Source of the DNA: Croceicoccus bisphenolivorans
GTDB lineage: Bacteria; Pseudomonadota; Alphaproteobacteria; Sphingomonadales; Sphingomonadaceae
DNA length: 64,000 nucleotides
Reading direction: 5' to 3'
Assembly (NCBI RefSeq): GCF_001634625.1
Contig: NZ_LRSE01000004.1
Span: 124,001-188,000 of the forward strand
Both the position numbers and the translations under genes were made by a program. This document shows positions 1 to 8,919 of the stretch, piece by piece. Each line of letters starts with the position of its first letter. Within the stretch, counting starts at the first letter, position 1. A model generated the notes under the pieces. It did not search any database. It was not told the origin of the DNA and worked only from the letters and a program-made list of their open reading frames with translations.

Positions 1-106
1 CGATGCGGCGAAACGTCCGCCAGCGGGCCTCTGGCAGCCGCGGATTGAAACGCGCGAAGGGTTGAAGGCGACGGCTGCGTGGTATCGGGCGGAGGGGTGG
101 CTCTGA
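1..106 (+). CDS. C-terminal end of NAD-dependent epimerase/dehydratase family protein (partial)
   Basis: Only the last 34 codons are inside the window, read from base 2 and ending at TGA 104-106. The tail reads RIETREGLKATAAWYRAEGWL. A closing 'TREGL..T..WYR..GW' is typical of NAD-dependent epimerase/dehydratase proteins, where the last helix packs on the Rossmann fold. No catalytic residue is visible, so the family call rests on this tail alone and the substrate cannot be named. Confidence 0.5.
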   Translation, partial: DAAKRPPAGLWQPRIETREGLKATAAWYRAEGWL

Positions 107-167
107 TCAGGGGTCGTCGTCGGCGGATGTGATTGCCACCCGGCCCGATTCGACGTAATTTCAAACC

Positions 168-560
168 GTGTCTGCTATATCACTGCGTTGGCGATTGATC
201 GGGCGTAGCATTATCGCCCTTTACGCAGGGCTGGGCGTTTCGGCGACATATGCATCAGCCATGATCGGCGGCGGCAGCTGGTATCTCGGAATCCCGGAGG
301 GGGTCCTCATTGGGGCAGTTCTCGCGTCACCCTACTCGATCGTCATGCTCTTGCTGATCCTGCGGGCCAGCTTTTGGGTGGACAGGCATACGGTGCTGCT
401 TTGCTTGCTGGGCCCCTTCATCGTTTGCCTGACGTCATATGTTTTGATCGTGTCGACCGGGATGCTGACCAGCGCCTGGATGGAAGAGATCATGCTGTCG
501 AGCGCGATTGCGAGCATCGTTTACTTTGTGCTGGAGCGTTTGCCGTGCCCCAGCAGATGA
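168..560 (+). CDS. small integral membrane protein of unknown function
   Basis: A 130-residue protein starting at GTG 168. It has four hydrophobic stretches, roughly residues 12-33, 44-66, 73-97 and 103-122, so a four-helix inner-membrane protein is likely. I recognise no family. It follows the epimerase end by 61 bases and converges with cysH across a short hairpin. No clear Shine-Dalgarno precedes the GTG, so the start is uncertain. Codon use and hydrophobic periodicity support a real gene over the overlapping open frames. Confidence 0.6.
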   Translation: MSAISLRWRLIGRSIIALYAGLGVSATYASAMIGGGSWYLGIPEGVLIGAVLASPYSIVMLLLILRASFWVDRHTVLLCLLGPFIVCLTSYVLIVSTGMLTSAWMEEIMLSSAIASIVYFVLERLPCPSR

Positions 561-574
561 ACTGCCCGGCATTG

Positions 575-593
575 GTCGGGGATCTTTCCCGAC
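575..593. terminator. possible bidirectional terminator hairpin
   Basis: A 6-bp perfect inverted repeat, GTCGGG (575-580) and CCCGAC (588-593), with a 7-nt loop. It lies between two convergent genes that end at 560 and 610. The T-run is weak on both strands, so function is inferred from position. Confidence 0.4.
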
Positions 594-609
594 AGTTTGC
601 CTTCCAGCC

Positions 610-1404
610 TCAGAACACCGGATCGAAATCGGGTGGCAGGTCGCCATCCGGCGTGAGTCCCGGAACCTGGTGGATGCCGCATTCGGTCTTGTCCCAGCCG
701 CGCCAGCGGCCCGAGCGGGGGTCTTCGCCCGGCGCGACGGTGCTGGTGCAGGGCATGCAGCCGATCGAGGGATAGCCCTGTTCCACCAGCGGATGGCGGG
801 GCAGGTCCTGCTCGTCCATGTAGGCGAGGAGGTCGTCGCGGCTCCACCCGATCAGCGGGTTCACCTTCAACCGGCCCGCCGTGTCGGACGTGTCCAGTTC
901 GAAGATCGGCAGGTCGGCGCGGGTGGCCGACTGGAACGCCTTGCGACCCGTGATCGATGCGTCGTAGCCCGCCAGTTCCTTGGCCAGCGGGATGACTTTG
1001 CGGATCTCGCAGCAGCCATCGGGGTCGTAGGACCAGCGCAACCCGCTCTCGTCCTTCGCCGCCAGTGCCTCGGCATCGGGCGTAAGGTTGATGAGGTTCG
1101 TCAGCCCCAGCTTCTCGACCAGCAGGTCGCGATAGGCCAGCGTCTCGGGAAAATGCTTGCCGGTTTCAAGAAACAGCACCGGCGCGCCCTTGTCGACCTT
1201 TGCCGCAAGGTGCAGCAGGACCGAGCTTTCCGCGCCGAAGCTGGAAACCAGCGCCACGCGCCCGGCCACACCGTCAACCAGAACCGCGCGCAGGATATCC
1301 TCCGCCGAAGCGTCCGCATAGCGCGCGTTGAGCGCGGCGGCGTCTTCTGCGGTGAAGCGCGGGGCGGTGTCGATACGGTCGAGGCGGCGGGCTGCTTCAG
1401 GCAT
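610..1404 (-). CDS. cysH: phosphoadenylyl/adenylyl-sulfate reductase
   Basis: Reduces activated sulfate (APS or PAPS) to sulfite with thioredoxin as electron donor, in the cytoplasmic sulfate assimilation pathway. The 264-residue protein has the PP-loop SSFGAESS (54-61) and the C-terminal KTECGIH with the catalytic Cys242. It also has Cys131-Cys132 and Cys216/Cys219 (the CC...CxxC set). Those four cysteines bind a [4Fe-4S] cluster in APS-type reductases and are absent from E. coli-type PAPS reductases, so APS is the likelier substrate. ATG 1404 is preferred because it overlaps the DUF934 stop by 8 nt. A longer frame upstream would run back through the DUF934 gene. Last gene of the cobA-DUF2849-cysI-DUF934-cysH operon. 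Confidence 0.93.
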   Translation of the reverse strand: MPEAARRLDRIDTAPRFTAEDAAALNARYADASAEDILRAVLVDGVAGRVALVSSFGAESSVLLHLAAKVDKGAPVLFLETGKHFPETLAYRDLLVEKLGLTNLINLTPDAEALAAKDESGLRWSYDPDGCCEIRKVIPLAKELAGYDASITGRKAFQSATRADLPIFELDTSDTAGRLKVNPLIGWSRDDLLAYMDEQDLPRHPLVEQGYPSIGCMPCTSTVAPGEDPRSGRWRGWDKTECGIHQVPGLTPDGDLPPDFDPVF

Positions 1405-1834
1405 TCGCGTTTCCGTGACGAAGCGCCCAGATCGGCGCGCGGCCGTCCGTCGTCTTCTGGTAGACATTGTCCCAACGGGCCAGCGCGGCATCCGCATCGG
1501 CGTCGTTCATCGGCACGTCCGGCTGGAACGCGTCGAACCCGCAGCGGCGCAGTGCCGCCAACTGATCCACCGCGACATCGCCCACGGCACGGATTTCGCC
1601 TTCGTACCCGGCTTCGCGCAGGATGCGCGCCGCCGAATAGCCGCGCCCGTCGCCGAACACGGGGAAGTTCACTTCCACGCGGGTGATGTGGGCAAGATGG
1701 GGCAAAAGTTCGCGAGCGTCGTCGCCCGGTTCGATGCGGACGGCGCCAGCATTGGTCTGTTCGCCAAAGCAGTCGACGGTGACGGCGGGGCTTTCGCTCG
1801 GTTCGTCAGTGCGGAAGCGGAGAAGCTCAACCAT
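1397..1834 (-). CDS. DUF934 family protein of the sulfite-reduction operon
   Basis: A 145-residue protein beginning MVELLRFRTDEP. It carries the family-like core FPVFGDGRGYSAARILRE and a later DAFQPD segment. DUF934 proteins sit beside cysI and cysH in many proteobacteria, and no reaction is established for them. The ATG at 1834 overlaps the end of cysI by 8 nt and the gene's end overlaps cysH by 8 nt, so translational coupling in the order cysI-DUF934-cysH is likely. No signal peptide or membrane segment is visible. A role as accessory to sulfite reduction is inferred from context only. Confidence 0.85.
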   Translation of the reverse strand: MVELLRFRTDEPSESPAVTVDCFGEQTNAGAVRIEPGDDARELLPHLAHITRVEVNFPVFGDGRGYSAARILREAGYEGEIRAVGDVAVDQLAALRRCGFDAFQPDVPMNDADADAALARWDNVYQKTTDGRAPIWALRHGNANA

Positions 1835-3461
1835 AGATCGCCTCCTTGAACGGGTCCATGCCGATGCGGCGGTAAGTATCGAGGAAACGCTCGCCCTCCT
1901 CGCGCTTGGCGAGATAGACGTCGGTCGCGCGTTCGACCGCGTCGACGATGCCGTCCTCGTCAAATCCGGGGCCGGTGATCTTGCCCAGCGAAGTGTCTTC
2001 GGCCTCGCTGCCGCCAAGGAGGAGCTGGTAGTTTTCCACCCCCTTCCTGTCGACGCCGAGGATGCCGATGTGGCCCGCGTGGTGGTGGCCGCAGGCATTG
2101 ATGCAGCCCGAAATCTTCAGCTTCAGCTCGCCCAGCGTTTCGGTCTTGCCGGTGCTGGCGAAACGCTCGGAAATCTTCTGCGCGACCGGAATCGACCGTG
2201 CGTTGGCAAGGCTGCAATAGTCTAGGCCGGGGCAGGCGATGATATCCTCGATCGTGTCGAGGTTCGGGGTCGACAGGCCGTTGGCGTCGAGCACGTCGAA
2301 CAGTTCCTTCAGCCGCGCCTTTTCGACGTGGGGCAGGACGATGTTCTGGGTGTGAGTCACGCGGCACTCGTCGAACGAGTAGTCGGTGGCAAGCTTGCCC
2401 ATCAGGCGGATCTGGTCCGCGCTGGCGTCACCCGGAATGCCGCCGACGGGCTTCAGCGAGATGACCGCGCTGACGTAGCCGGGGGCCTTGTGGGCAATCG
2501 TGTTGCGGTCGACCCAGAGGGCGAAGTCCGGATCGCTGCGGTCGATCCCGTCCGACAGGCCCGCCTTGAATGCGGGGTCTGCGAAGTAGGGCTTGATCCG
2601 CTCCAGCTCTGCCAGCGGCGGTTCGATGCCCTGCGACTTCAGGTGCGCGAACTCTTCCTCGACCTGGCGCGTGTATTCGTCCTTGCCCAGTTCGTGGACG
2701 AGGATCTTGATGCGCGCCTTGTATTTGTTGTCGCGGCGGCCATAGCGGTTGTAGACCCGCAGGCACGCTTCCGAATAAGTGATCAGCCAGTCGAGCGGCA
2801 CGAATTCGTTGATGCAGGGCGCGACCATGGGCGTACGGCCCATGCCGCCGCCGACGTAGAACGCAGCGCCGATTTCGCCCGCGTCATTCTTCACGATCTG
2901 GATGCCGATATCGTGCAGGCGCATGGCCGCACGGTCGGTGTCAGATGCGATGACGGCGATCTTGAACTTGCGCGGCAGGGCGCAGAATTCGGGGTGGAAG
3001 CTGGACCACTGGCGCAGCAGTTCGGCATAGGGGCGCGGATCGATCAGTTCGTCTGCGGCGGCGCCGGCGAAATGGTCGGAACTGATGTTGCGGATGCAGT
3101 TGCCGCTGGTCTGGATGGCGTGCATCTCGACTTTGGCCAGATCGGCCAGGATGTCGGGTGCTTCCTCCAGCTTGATCCAGTTGTACTGGATGTTCTGGCG
3201 CGTGGTGAAGTGGCCGTAGCCGCGGTCGTACTTGTCCGCGATGTCGCCCAGCACCTTCATCTGCGCGCCCGACAGCGTGCCATAGGGCACGGCGACGCGC
3301 AGCATGTAGGCGTGAAGCTGCAGGTAAAGGCCGTTCATCAGGCGCAGCGGACGGAACTTGTCCTCCGGCAGTTCGCCCGACAGGCGGCGGCGGGTCTGGT
3401 CGCGGAATTCCTCGACGCGGGTGTCGACCATCTGCTGGTCGTAGTTGTCGTACTTGTACAT
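1827..3461 (-). CDS. cysI: assimilatory sulfite reductase, siroheme/[4Fe-4S] hemoprotein
   Basis: Reduces sulfite to sulfide by six electrons in the cytoplasm. The 544-residue protein has the nitrite/sulfite reductase signature: Cys410 and Cys416 (CPGLDYC), then Cys453 and Cys457 (CINAC followed by GHHHAGHIGI), which ligate the coupled siroheme and 4Fe-4S cluster. No flavoprotein partner (cysJ) is in the window, so ferredoxin or another donor is likely. Stop TGA 1827-1829 overlaps the DUF934 start, and the DUF2849 gene ends 3 nt upstream of this ATG. The family also contains nitrite reductases; the cysH and DUF934 neighbours decide for sulfite. Confidence 0.95.
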   Translation of the reverse strand: MYKYDNYDQQMVDTRVEEFRDQTRRRLSGELPEDKFRPLRLMNGLYLQLHAYMLRVAVPYGTLSGAQMKVLGDIADKYDRGYGHFTTRQNIQYNWIKLEEAPDILADLAKVEMHAIQTSGNCIRNISSDHFAGAAADELIDPRPYAELLRQWSSFHPEFCALPRKFKIAVIASDTDRAAMRLHDIGIQIVKNDAGEIGAAFYVGGGMGRTPMVAPCINEFVPLDWLITYSEACLRVYNRYGRRDNKYKARIKILVHELGKDEYTRQVEEEFAHLKSQGIEPPLAELERIKPYFADPAFKAGLSDGIDRSDPDFALWVDRNTIAHKAPGYVSAVISLKPVGGIPGDASADQIRLMGKLATDYSFDECRVTHTQNIVLPHVEKARLKELFDVLDANGLSTPNLDTIEDIIACPGLDYCSLANARSIPVAQKISERFASTGKTETLGELKLKISGCINACGHHHAGHIGILGVDRKGVENYQLLLGGSEAEDTSLGKITGPGFDEDGIVDAVERATDVYLAKREEGERFLDTYRRIGMDPFKEAIYG

Positions 3462-3464
3462 GGC

Positions 3465-3761
3465 TCAGATCACCCAGTTGCCGGCGGCGGGGTCGGCGGG
3501 TTTCAGGGTCAGGTCGGGGCGGACCGTCGGGCCAAGGGCGCGGATGCGGTCCTTGATGTGGCCGGGGCGCACGCCGTTTTCGTCGGTGGTGGCGTCGATC
3601 GCATAGGGCGCGAGCACGTTGCGCGATGCTTCTTCGCGGGCGGCGATTTCGTCGGCCTTGTCGCCCACGTCGATTGCATCGTTGACGTGGCGCGACCAGC
3701 CTTCGCCGGTCCACCAGGTCACGTCGCCTGTCTTCAGGTCGTTTCCGGTCAGGATCTTCAT
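3465..3761 (-). CDS. DUF2849 domain protein, sulfite-reduction operon
   Basis: A 98-residue protein starting MKILTGNDLKTGDVTWW. The W-W-T-G-EGW and 'V.LAPYAID' features fit DUF2849, a small alphaproteobacterial family almost always found between the uroporphyrinogen methyltransferase and cysI. The ATG at 3761 overlaps the cobA stop (ATGA type, 4 nt), which decides the start over an in-frame upstream codon. Function unknown; a role in siroheme delivery or sulfite reductase assembly is conceivable from location but not shown. Confidence 0.82.
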   Translation of the reverse strand: MKILTGNDLKTGDVTWWTGEGWSRHVNDAIDVGDKADEIAAREEASRNVLAPYAIDATTDENGVRPGHIKDRIRALGPTVRPDLTLKPADPAAGNWVI

Positions 3762-4528
3762 TGTTCTGCTTTCACTGCAATTGCGCAAAGCGCGTCGTCG
3801 CGTTCGCGGGTAACTTCGCCGATGACGATGAGCGCGGGGCTCTTGACCTTGTTGCCTTCGACCAGTTCGGGAAGGCTCGCCAGTACCCCGCGCAACACGC
3901 GCATTTCGGGGCGGGCGGCATTTTCGATGACGGCGACGGCCATGTCAGGGGCAAGCCCGTCGGCCATCAGCTTTTCGGCGATCTGGGGCGCGGTCTTCAC
4001 GCCCATGTAGATGACGAGCGTGCGGCCCACACCGACAAGGCCCGACCAGTTCTGGTCCGACAGGCCCTTGCACTGGCCCGCGACGAAGCTGACGACGCTG
4101 GCATGATCGCGGTGGGTAAGGGCGATCTGCGCCGCGGCACCGGCGGCATTGGCGGCGGAGATGCCGGGTACGATTTCGACAGGGACGCCCGCGGCGCGGC
4201 AGGCCTCCGCCTCTTCGCCGCCGCGTCCGAAGACCAGCGGGTCGCCGCCCTTCAGCCGGACGACATCGTTTCCGGCCAGCGCTTCGCGCACCAGCAGGGC
4301 GCAGATGTCTTCCTGCGGCATCGTGTGGTGGGCACGGCGCTTGGCGACGGAGATCAACCGCGCCTGCGGGTGGGCCATGGCGAGAATTGCGGGTTCGACA
4401 AGGCCGTCATGGACGACAAGCCTCGCACCCGTCAGCAGGCGGGCGGCGCGCAGGGTCAGCAGGTCCGGATCGCCCGGTCCCGCGCCGACGAGAAAGACTC
4501 GGCCAGTGTGCTGCGTGGGTGTCGACAT
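3758..4528 (-). CDS. cobA: uroporphyrinogen-III C-methyltransferase
   Basis: Transfers two methyl groups from S-adenosylmethionine to uroporphyrinogen III, giving precorrin-2, the entry to siroheme. The 256-residue protein has the N-terminal VFLVGAGPGDPDLLT motif (11-25), the central VVRLKGGDPLVFGRGGEE motif and the VEIVPGISAANAA segment of SUMT enzymes. The precorrin-2 dehydrogenase/ferrochelatase half found in E. coli CysG is missing, so another protein must oxidise and insert iron. First gene of the sulfite operon. Its product would be needed by CysI here and by NirB near 60 kb. Confidence 0.93.
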   Translation of the reverse strand: MSTPTQHTGRVFLVGAGPGDPDLLTLRAARLLTGARLVVHDGLVEPAILAMAHPQARLISVAKRRAHHTMPQEDICALLVREALAGNDVVRLKGGDPLVFGRGGEEAEACRAAGVPVEIVPGISAANAAGAAAQIALTHRDHASVVSFVAGQCKGLSDQNWSGLVGVGRTLVIYMGVKTAPQIAEKLMADGLAPDMAVAVIENAARPEMRVLRGVLASLPELVEGNKVKSPALIVIGEVTRERDDALCAIAVKAEQ

Positions 4529-4618
4529 GGTGGAGCAGATGGCCCTTCGCGGCTGCGAAGGCCAGCCAGAATGGTTTGGCGGGGGCTTAGCTGGGCTTTA
4601 GCCGCGCGAGGAAATGGT

Positions 4619-5716
4619 TTAATCGCTTGATTTCGCAGCCTTGTTTTCTTCCAACCGCTGCGAGATCGCGGCGATAAGCTGATCGAACTGTGCGTTGCCG
4701 CGCAGGTTTATGTCGCGCTGCGGGAAGGGGATTTCGATATCGTGTTCGTGGAACAGGTCCCACAGCTTCTTCAGCACTTCGGACCGGATGTTGCCCACGC
4801 CCAGTTCCGGATCGCGAATCCAGCAGTGGATCACGAAATCGACGGAGCTGTCGCCATAGCCCGATAGCCACACGCTGGGCGCGGGCAGTTCCAGCACGCG
4901 CTTGCACGATGCGGCGGCCTCCAGCATCAGTTCCTCGGCCTTGTGGATGTCGCTGTGGTAGCCGACGCCGACCGGCACCTGGATACGCACGTTGCGGCTG
5001 GAGAACGACCAGTTCTCGACCTGGTTGATCATCAGGTTCTCGTTGGGAATCAGGTACTCCCGCTCATCCCGCGTGGTGACGGAAATGGCGCGGATGCCGA
5101 TCTTGCGGATCTGGCCGAACGTCTCGTTCCCCGCCATGTCGGTAACCGCGATCACGTCGCCCGGCTTGATCGAACGGTCCATCAGCAGGATCATCCCCGC
5201 GATCAGGTTGCCGAAGGTTTTCTGCAGGCCGAAACCGATGGCAAGGCCGAACGCGCCGGAGAATACGGCAAAGGCGGTGAGGTCGACCCCCAGCAGGTCG
5301 ATCCCGATCAGGATGGCAAAGGCCCAGACGACCATCGTCAGCACTTTGTCCATCAACAGGCTTTGCGTCGGCGACAGGCGTGTCATCCGTTTCAGCATGG
5401 CGTGTGCGCCCTTGCTGGCCAGCCTTGCAAAGACGATCACGCCCGCGATCACCATCACCACGACCAGCGCGGTCCAGACGGAGAAGCGGGTGTCGCCAAC
5501 GGTAACGCCCAGCGAATCGAGATGTTCGATGATCTGCGCGATCGTCATCGACTGTTCGGCCACGGCGTCCTTGATCTGGTCCGCGCCTTTCAGGGGGTCG
5601 TTGTCCTGCACTGCCTGTGCCGCCTGTGCCGCGGTTGCCGCGACCTTGTCCGTGACGGAGGCGACGGCGTCGCTGGCGGTTGCATCCGGCACGGGAGTTT
5701 CGGCAGCGACGGTCAT
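4619..5716 (-). CDS. MscS-family mechanosensitive ion channel
   Basis: An inner-membrane channel that opens on hypo-osmotic stretch. The 365-residue protein has an alanine-rich N-terminal region (1-60), hydrophobic segments near 80-98 and 126-142, and the pore-lining TM3 with GAFGLAIGFGLQKTFGNLI at about 154-172, the hallmark of MscS. A soluble beta/alpha-beta domain follows (SIKPGDVI..., YLIPNENLM). It starts 7 nt after the metC stop and is likely the third gene of sseA-metC-mscS. A second, shorter paralogue lies at 41253-42242. Confidence 0.9.
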   Translation of the reverse strand: MTVAAETPVPDATASDAVASVTDKVAATAAQAAQAVQDNDPLKGADQIKDAVAEQSMTIAQIIEHLDSLGVTVGDTRFSVWTALVVVMVIAGVIVFARLASKGAHAMLKRMTRLSPTQSLLMDKVLTMVVWAFAILIGIDLLGVDLTAFAVFSGAFGLAIGFGLQKTFGNLIAGMILLMDRSIKPGDVIAVTDMAGNETFGQIRKIGIRAISVTTRDEREYLIPNENLMINQVENWSFSSRNVRIQVPVGVGYHSDIHKAEELMLEAAASCKRVLELPAPSVWLSGYGDSSVDFVIHCWIRDPELGVGNIRSEVLKKLWDLFHEHDIEIPFPQRDINLRGNAQFDQLIAAISQRLEENKAAKSSD

Positions 5717-5723
5717 GCGTGCA

Positions 5724-6941
5724 TCACATCCTTTCGAAAGCCTGCGCCAGATCGGCGATCAGGTCGCCCGTATCCTCCAGCCCGATGGACAGACGTACCC
5801 CGAGCGTGCAGTCCGGGTCCACCCCCACGGGCGGCCATGCCGCAACCGAACGGTCCTTTGCCGGATCGACCGGAAGGGCAAGGCTTTCGAACCCGCCCCA
5901 TGAATAGCCGATGCCGAACAGGGAAAGAGCGTCGATCAGCCGCGCGCGCGCATCGCGGTCCGGTGTCTTCAGCACGAAGGAGAACAGCCCGCAGCCGCCG
6001 GTAAAATCGCGCTTCCAGATGTCGTGTCCCGGTGCGCCGGGCAGCATCGGGCAGAGCACGGCCTCAACTTCGGGCCGTTCGGCCAGCCACTCCGCGATGG
6101 CGAGCGCGCTCTCGCTCTCCCGCTTCAGCCGCACGTCCAGCGTGCGCAGGCCGCGAAGGGCGAGTGCCGCATCGTCGGGAGAGACGACCTGCCCCAACTG
6201 CTGCGCGGTGCGGCGCAGGCGTTTGTACAGCCGCTCCGTCCCTGTCGCCGCGCCCATCATCAGGTCGGAATGCCCGCCGACATGCTTCGTAAGCGCGTTG
6301 ACGGTGCCGTCGATGCCCATGGCCAGAGCGGCAAGACCGGTCGGCCCGCTCCACGTATTGTCGAGGATGACCCACGCCCCCGCATCCTTGGCGATGGCGG
6401 TAAGCGCGGGCAGGTCGCACACCTCGAACGAAAGCGAGCCGGGCGCTTCGAGGAATACGGCCTGCGCCCCTTCCGCCACCAGCGCGCGGAAGGCATCCAC
6501 GTCGAGCGGGTCGAAGAACACCGTCTCCACGCCGAAATTCTTCAGCAGGCCTAGCCCCATGTTGCGCGTGGGGTCATAGGCGTTGTCGGTCACCAGCAGC
6601 CGGTCGCCGGGGCGTACCACGCTCATCAGCGCGCCCGCGATGGCCGCGACGCCCGACGGATAGAGCATCGTACCGAACGCGCCCGGTTCCAGCGCGGTCA
6701 GCGCATCGCACAGCGCCCATTGCGTCGGTGCGCCTCTGCGGCCGTAATAGAGTACGCCGTCCTCGTTCCTTCCGCGCATGTCGGCCAGCGCGGCGGTGTC
6801 TTCGTAAAGGTGGGTACTCGCGCGCCAGACCGGCGGATTGACGACGCGGCCCGACTGGCCGGGCAGCCCCGTCCATTCCGCCTTGCGCCCGCCGGTCACG
6901 ACTTTCGTGCCGGATTTCAGGTTGGGATCGTCCTTTGCCAC
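5724..6941 (-). CDS. metC: cystathionine beta-lyase (PLP-dependent)
   Basis: Cleaves cystathionine to homocysteine, pyruvate and ammonia in methionine synthesis. It has the Cys/Met-metabolism PLP fold: YYGRRGAPTQWAL (65-77), the LYPSGVAAIAGAL segment, LDNTW (193-197) for the cofactor, and Lys219 in NALTKHVGGHSD as Schiff-base lysine. At 405 residues from GTG 6941 it has the normal family length. GTG was chosen because the frame opens 1 nt after the sseA stop; a longer frame to 7007 would run into sseA. Cystathionine gamma-lyase activity cannot be excluded by eye. Confidence 0.88.
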   Translation of the reverse strand: MAKDDPNLKSGTKVVTGGRKAEWTGLPGQSGRVVNPPVWRASTHLYEDTAALADMRGRNEDGVLYYGRRGAPTQWALCDALTALEPGAFGTMLYPSGVAAIAGALMSVVRPGDRLLVTDNAYDPTRNMGLGLLKNFGVETVFFDPLDVDAFRALVAEGAQAVFLEAPGSLSFEVCDLPALTAIAKDAGAWVILDNTWSGPTGLAALAMGIDGTVNALTKHVGGHSDLMMGAATGTERLYKRLRRTAQQLGQVVSPDDAALALRGLRTLDVRLKRESESALAIAEWLAERPEVEAVLCPMLPGAPGHDIWKRDFTGGCGLFSFVLKTPDRDARARLIDALSLFGIGYSWGGFESLALPVDPAKDRSVAAWPPVGVDPDCTLGVRLSIGLEDTGDLIADLAQAFERM

Positions 6942-6942
6942 C

Positions 6943-7779
6943 TTATGCCAGCCCCGTTGCCTTTGGCGTGGCGGGATCGGCGGCCCATTCGCTCCAGCTT
7001 CCGTCATAGATCGCGCTTTCGCGGCCCAGCCTTGCCAGCGCGAAGGACAGCACCGCTGCCGTTACGCCCGATCCGCAACTGGTGACCACCGGACGGTCCA
7101 GATCGACGCCCGCGCCGATGAACTCCGCCTCTATATCGGGCAGGGGTTTCATCGTTCCGTCCGCTTCGAACAGCACCGCGATCGGCACGTTGCGCGAACC
7201 GGGAATGTGCCCCGATGCCTGTCCGGCGCGCACTTCGGGGGCATCGCCGGTAAAGCGGGCCGCACCGCGCGCGTCGACGACCTGTTCGGCGCGGCTGTCG
7301 ATATTGGCCAGCATCGCCGCCTTGTCCCGCATAAAGGCATCGTCGCGGCGCGGCGTGAACGTGGCGGCGGCAGGGGCGGGCACCTCGTGGCTCAACGGGC
7401 GGGCCTGCATCTTCCACGCATTCAACCCGCCGTCGAGGATCGCGGCATCCTTGCCGAACATCTTCAACAGGAACCACAGGCGCGCGGCGGTATGGTGCGG
7501 ACTGTCGTCATAGATCACGACCGTGCTGTCATCGCCCACGCCCAGTTCGGCCATGCGCGCGGCAAAGGCAGCAGTCTGCGGCACGGTATTGTCGAGGCCG
7601 GAGGAGCCGTCCGCGATGGTCTTGAAGCCCACGAAGCGTGCTCCCGGGATGTGGCCGGCGCGATACTCCGCTTCCGGATCGCGGCAGGCGTCGGGCAAGT
7701 GATAACTGGCGTCGAGCACGACGAGGCCTGCATCCGACAGATGATCGGCAAGCCATTGGGGGGAAACGAGTTGAGCCAT
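6943..7779 (-). CDS. sseA: 3-mercaptopyruvate sulfurtransferase (tandem rhodanese)
   Basis: Transfers sulfur from 3-mercaptopyruvate to thiols or cyanide. The 278-residue protein has two rhodanese domains (about 5-125 and 160-275). The catalytic Cys235 sits in the loop CGSGVTA, diagnostic for mercaptopyruvate rather than thiosulfate sulfurtransferases. ATG 7779 (MAQLVSPQWLADHL) is chosen over an upstream in-frame ATG because the upstream stretch lacks homology and has basic, non-domain composition. It is the promoter-proximal gene of sseA-metC-mscS and diverges from queF with 76 bp between them. Confidence 0.92.
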   Translation of the reverse strand: MAQLVSPQWLADHLSDAGLVVLDASYHLPDACRDPEAEYRAGHIPGARFVGFKTIADGSSGLDNTVPQTAAFAARMAELGVGDDSTVVIYDDSPHHTAARLWFLLKMFGKDAAILDGGLNAWKMQARPLSHEVPAPAAATFTPRRDDAFMRDKAAMLANIDSRAEQVVDARGAARFTGDAPEVRAGQASGHIPGSRNVPIAVLFEADGTMKPLPDIEAEFIGAGVDLDRPVVTSCGSGVTAAVLSFALARLGRESAIYDGSWSEWAADPATPKATGLA

Positions 7780-7855
7780 GGGGCCTCCTTTGCCGCAGCG
7801 ATAGCGCGCCGTTACGGGCTTGAGCAAGCAGCGGCGGCGTGCAAAAGCCCCTTTC

Positions 7856-8317
7856 ATGACCGACGAAACGATCAGCCCGCTTCATCTGGGCCAGACCAGC
7901 GCGCTCCCCGCCTCTCCCGAAGCGGCGGTGCTGGACTATGTGCCGAACCCGCGTGCCGGCTCGCTGTACATGGTGCGCTTTGCCGCGCCGGAGTTTACCT
8001 CGCTGTGCCCCGTAACCGGCCAGCCCGATTTCGCGCATCTCGTCATCGACTACGCGCCGGGCGAGACTATCGTGGAATCGAAGTCGCTGAAGCTGTTCCT
8101 CGGCTCGTTCCGCAACCACTGCGGCTTTCACGAGGATGTGACCGTGGGCATCGGCCAGCGGCTGGCGGAAGAGATGAAGCCGGTCTGGCTGCGCATCGGC
8201 GGCTACTGGTATCCGCGCGGCGGCATTCCGATCGACGTGTTCTGGCAAACCGGCGCCGCGCCCGATGGCCTGTGGGTGCCGGATCAGGGCGTCGCGTCCT
8301 ATCGCGGGCGCGGTTAA
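7856..8317 (+). CDS. queF: NADPH-dependent preQ0 reductase (7-cyano-7-deazaguanine reductase)
   Basis: Reduces preQ0 to preQ1 in queuosine biosynthesis. The 153-residue unimodular (B. subtilis-size) enzyme has catalytic Cys51 in [12 protein letters not shown] and the QueF signature [23 protein letters not shown] 7856 is preferred to an upstream GTG because the family's N-terminus begins about here. Its last 4 bases overlap the end of the convergent ExoD-like gene. A YhhQ-type queuosine precursor transporter occurs at 29631-30305. Confidence 0.95.
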   Translation: MTDETISPLHLGQTSALPASPEAAVLDYVPNPRAGSLYMVRFAAPEFTSLCPVTGQPDFAHLVIDYAPGETIVESKSLKLFLGSFRNHCGFHEDVTVGIGQRLAEEMKPVWLRIGGYWYPRGGIPIDVFWQTGAAPDGLWVPDQGVASYRGRG

Positions 8318-8919
8318 CCGCCCGAGCTTTCCTTGCCGCCCATCATCGTGAAGCCGATGCCGAATGCGGCAAGGCTCATCGCGGTGGCGATCAGCATCAG
8401 CAACCCGTCGCGCACCATCAGCGCAAGGCCGAAGGCGGCAACCGCGATCATCGGGCCGGAACTTGCAAAGGGCACCAGCTCCAGCGGCGGCACCGTCGCG
8501 CAAAGGCCGATGATCAGGATCGCGGCGATCCGCACCGGCACGCCATGGGTCAGCGCCTTCAACCGTCCGTGGAACCACTTGTCGAGAAAGGCTGCGATCT
8601 TGCGCAGCTTCCTGCTCGCCTTCTCGACGCGTTCGGCGCTGACCGAACGATGGCTGATAAAGCCGGGTATCCAGATGTGCTTGCGCCCGAACAGCATCTG
8701 CAATGCGACCAGCGTGATGATGACGGCAAGGAACGTCGGCACGCCGGGGATCGCCCCGACGGGCGTGATTTCCAGCAATGCGGGGACCAGCAGGAACGGC
8801 CCGTAACTGCGGCTGCCGATGGCATCGACCACGTTTTCGACGGAGACCTTGCTGTGTTCCTTGGCCACTTCGTCCAGACAATTGAGAATCTCGCAAACGC
8901 TGTGCGGATCTGCGGCCAT
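8314..8919 (-). CDS. ExoD-family exopolysaccharide synthesis-associated membrane protein
   Basis: A 201-residue protein with the ExoD family layout: an N-terminal helical segment, [22 protein letters not shown] (conserved G/P-rich hydrophobic stretch), then several membrane helices at about 55-75, 130-150 and 155-190. ExoD proteins affect exopolysaccharide production and alkali tolerance in rhizobia, but their biochemical activity is unknown. It is a single gene, convergent with queF by a 4-nt overlap. The 180 bp upstream (8920-9099) contains a TATATT element near 9065, which could serve the next gene on the plus strand. Confidence 0.8.
   Translation of the reverse strand: MAADPHSVCEILNCLDEVAKEHSKVSVENVVDAIGSRSYGPFLLVPALLEITPVGAIPGVPTFLAVIITLVALQMLFGRKHIWIPGFISHRSVSAERVEKASRKLRKIAAFLDKWFHGRLKALTHGVPVRIAAILIIGLCATVPPLELVPFASSGPMIAVAAFGLALMVRDGLLMLIATAMSLAAFGIGFTMMGGKESSGG

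Noticed and set aside
2328-4010. 560-codon open frame antisense to cysI and its neighbours
   Set aside because: It crosses three recognised genes on the other strand and has no recognisable motif; typical antisense openness at high GC.
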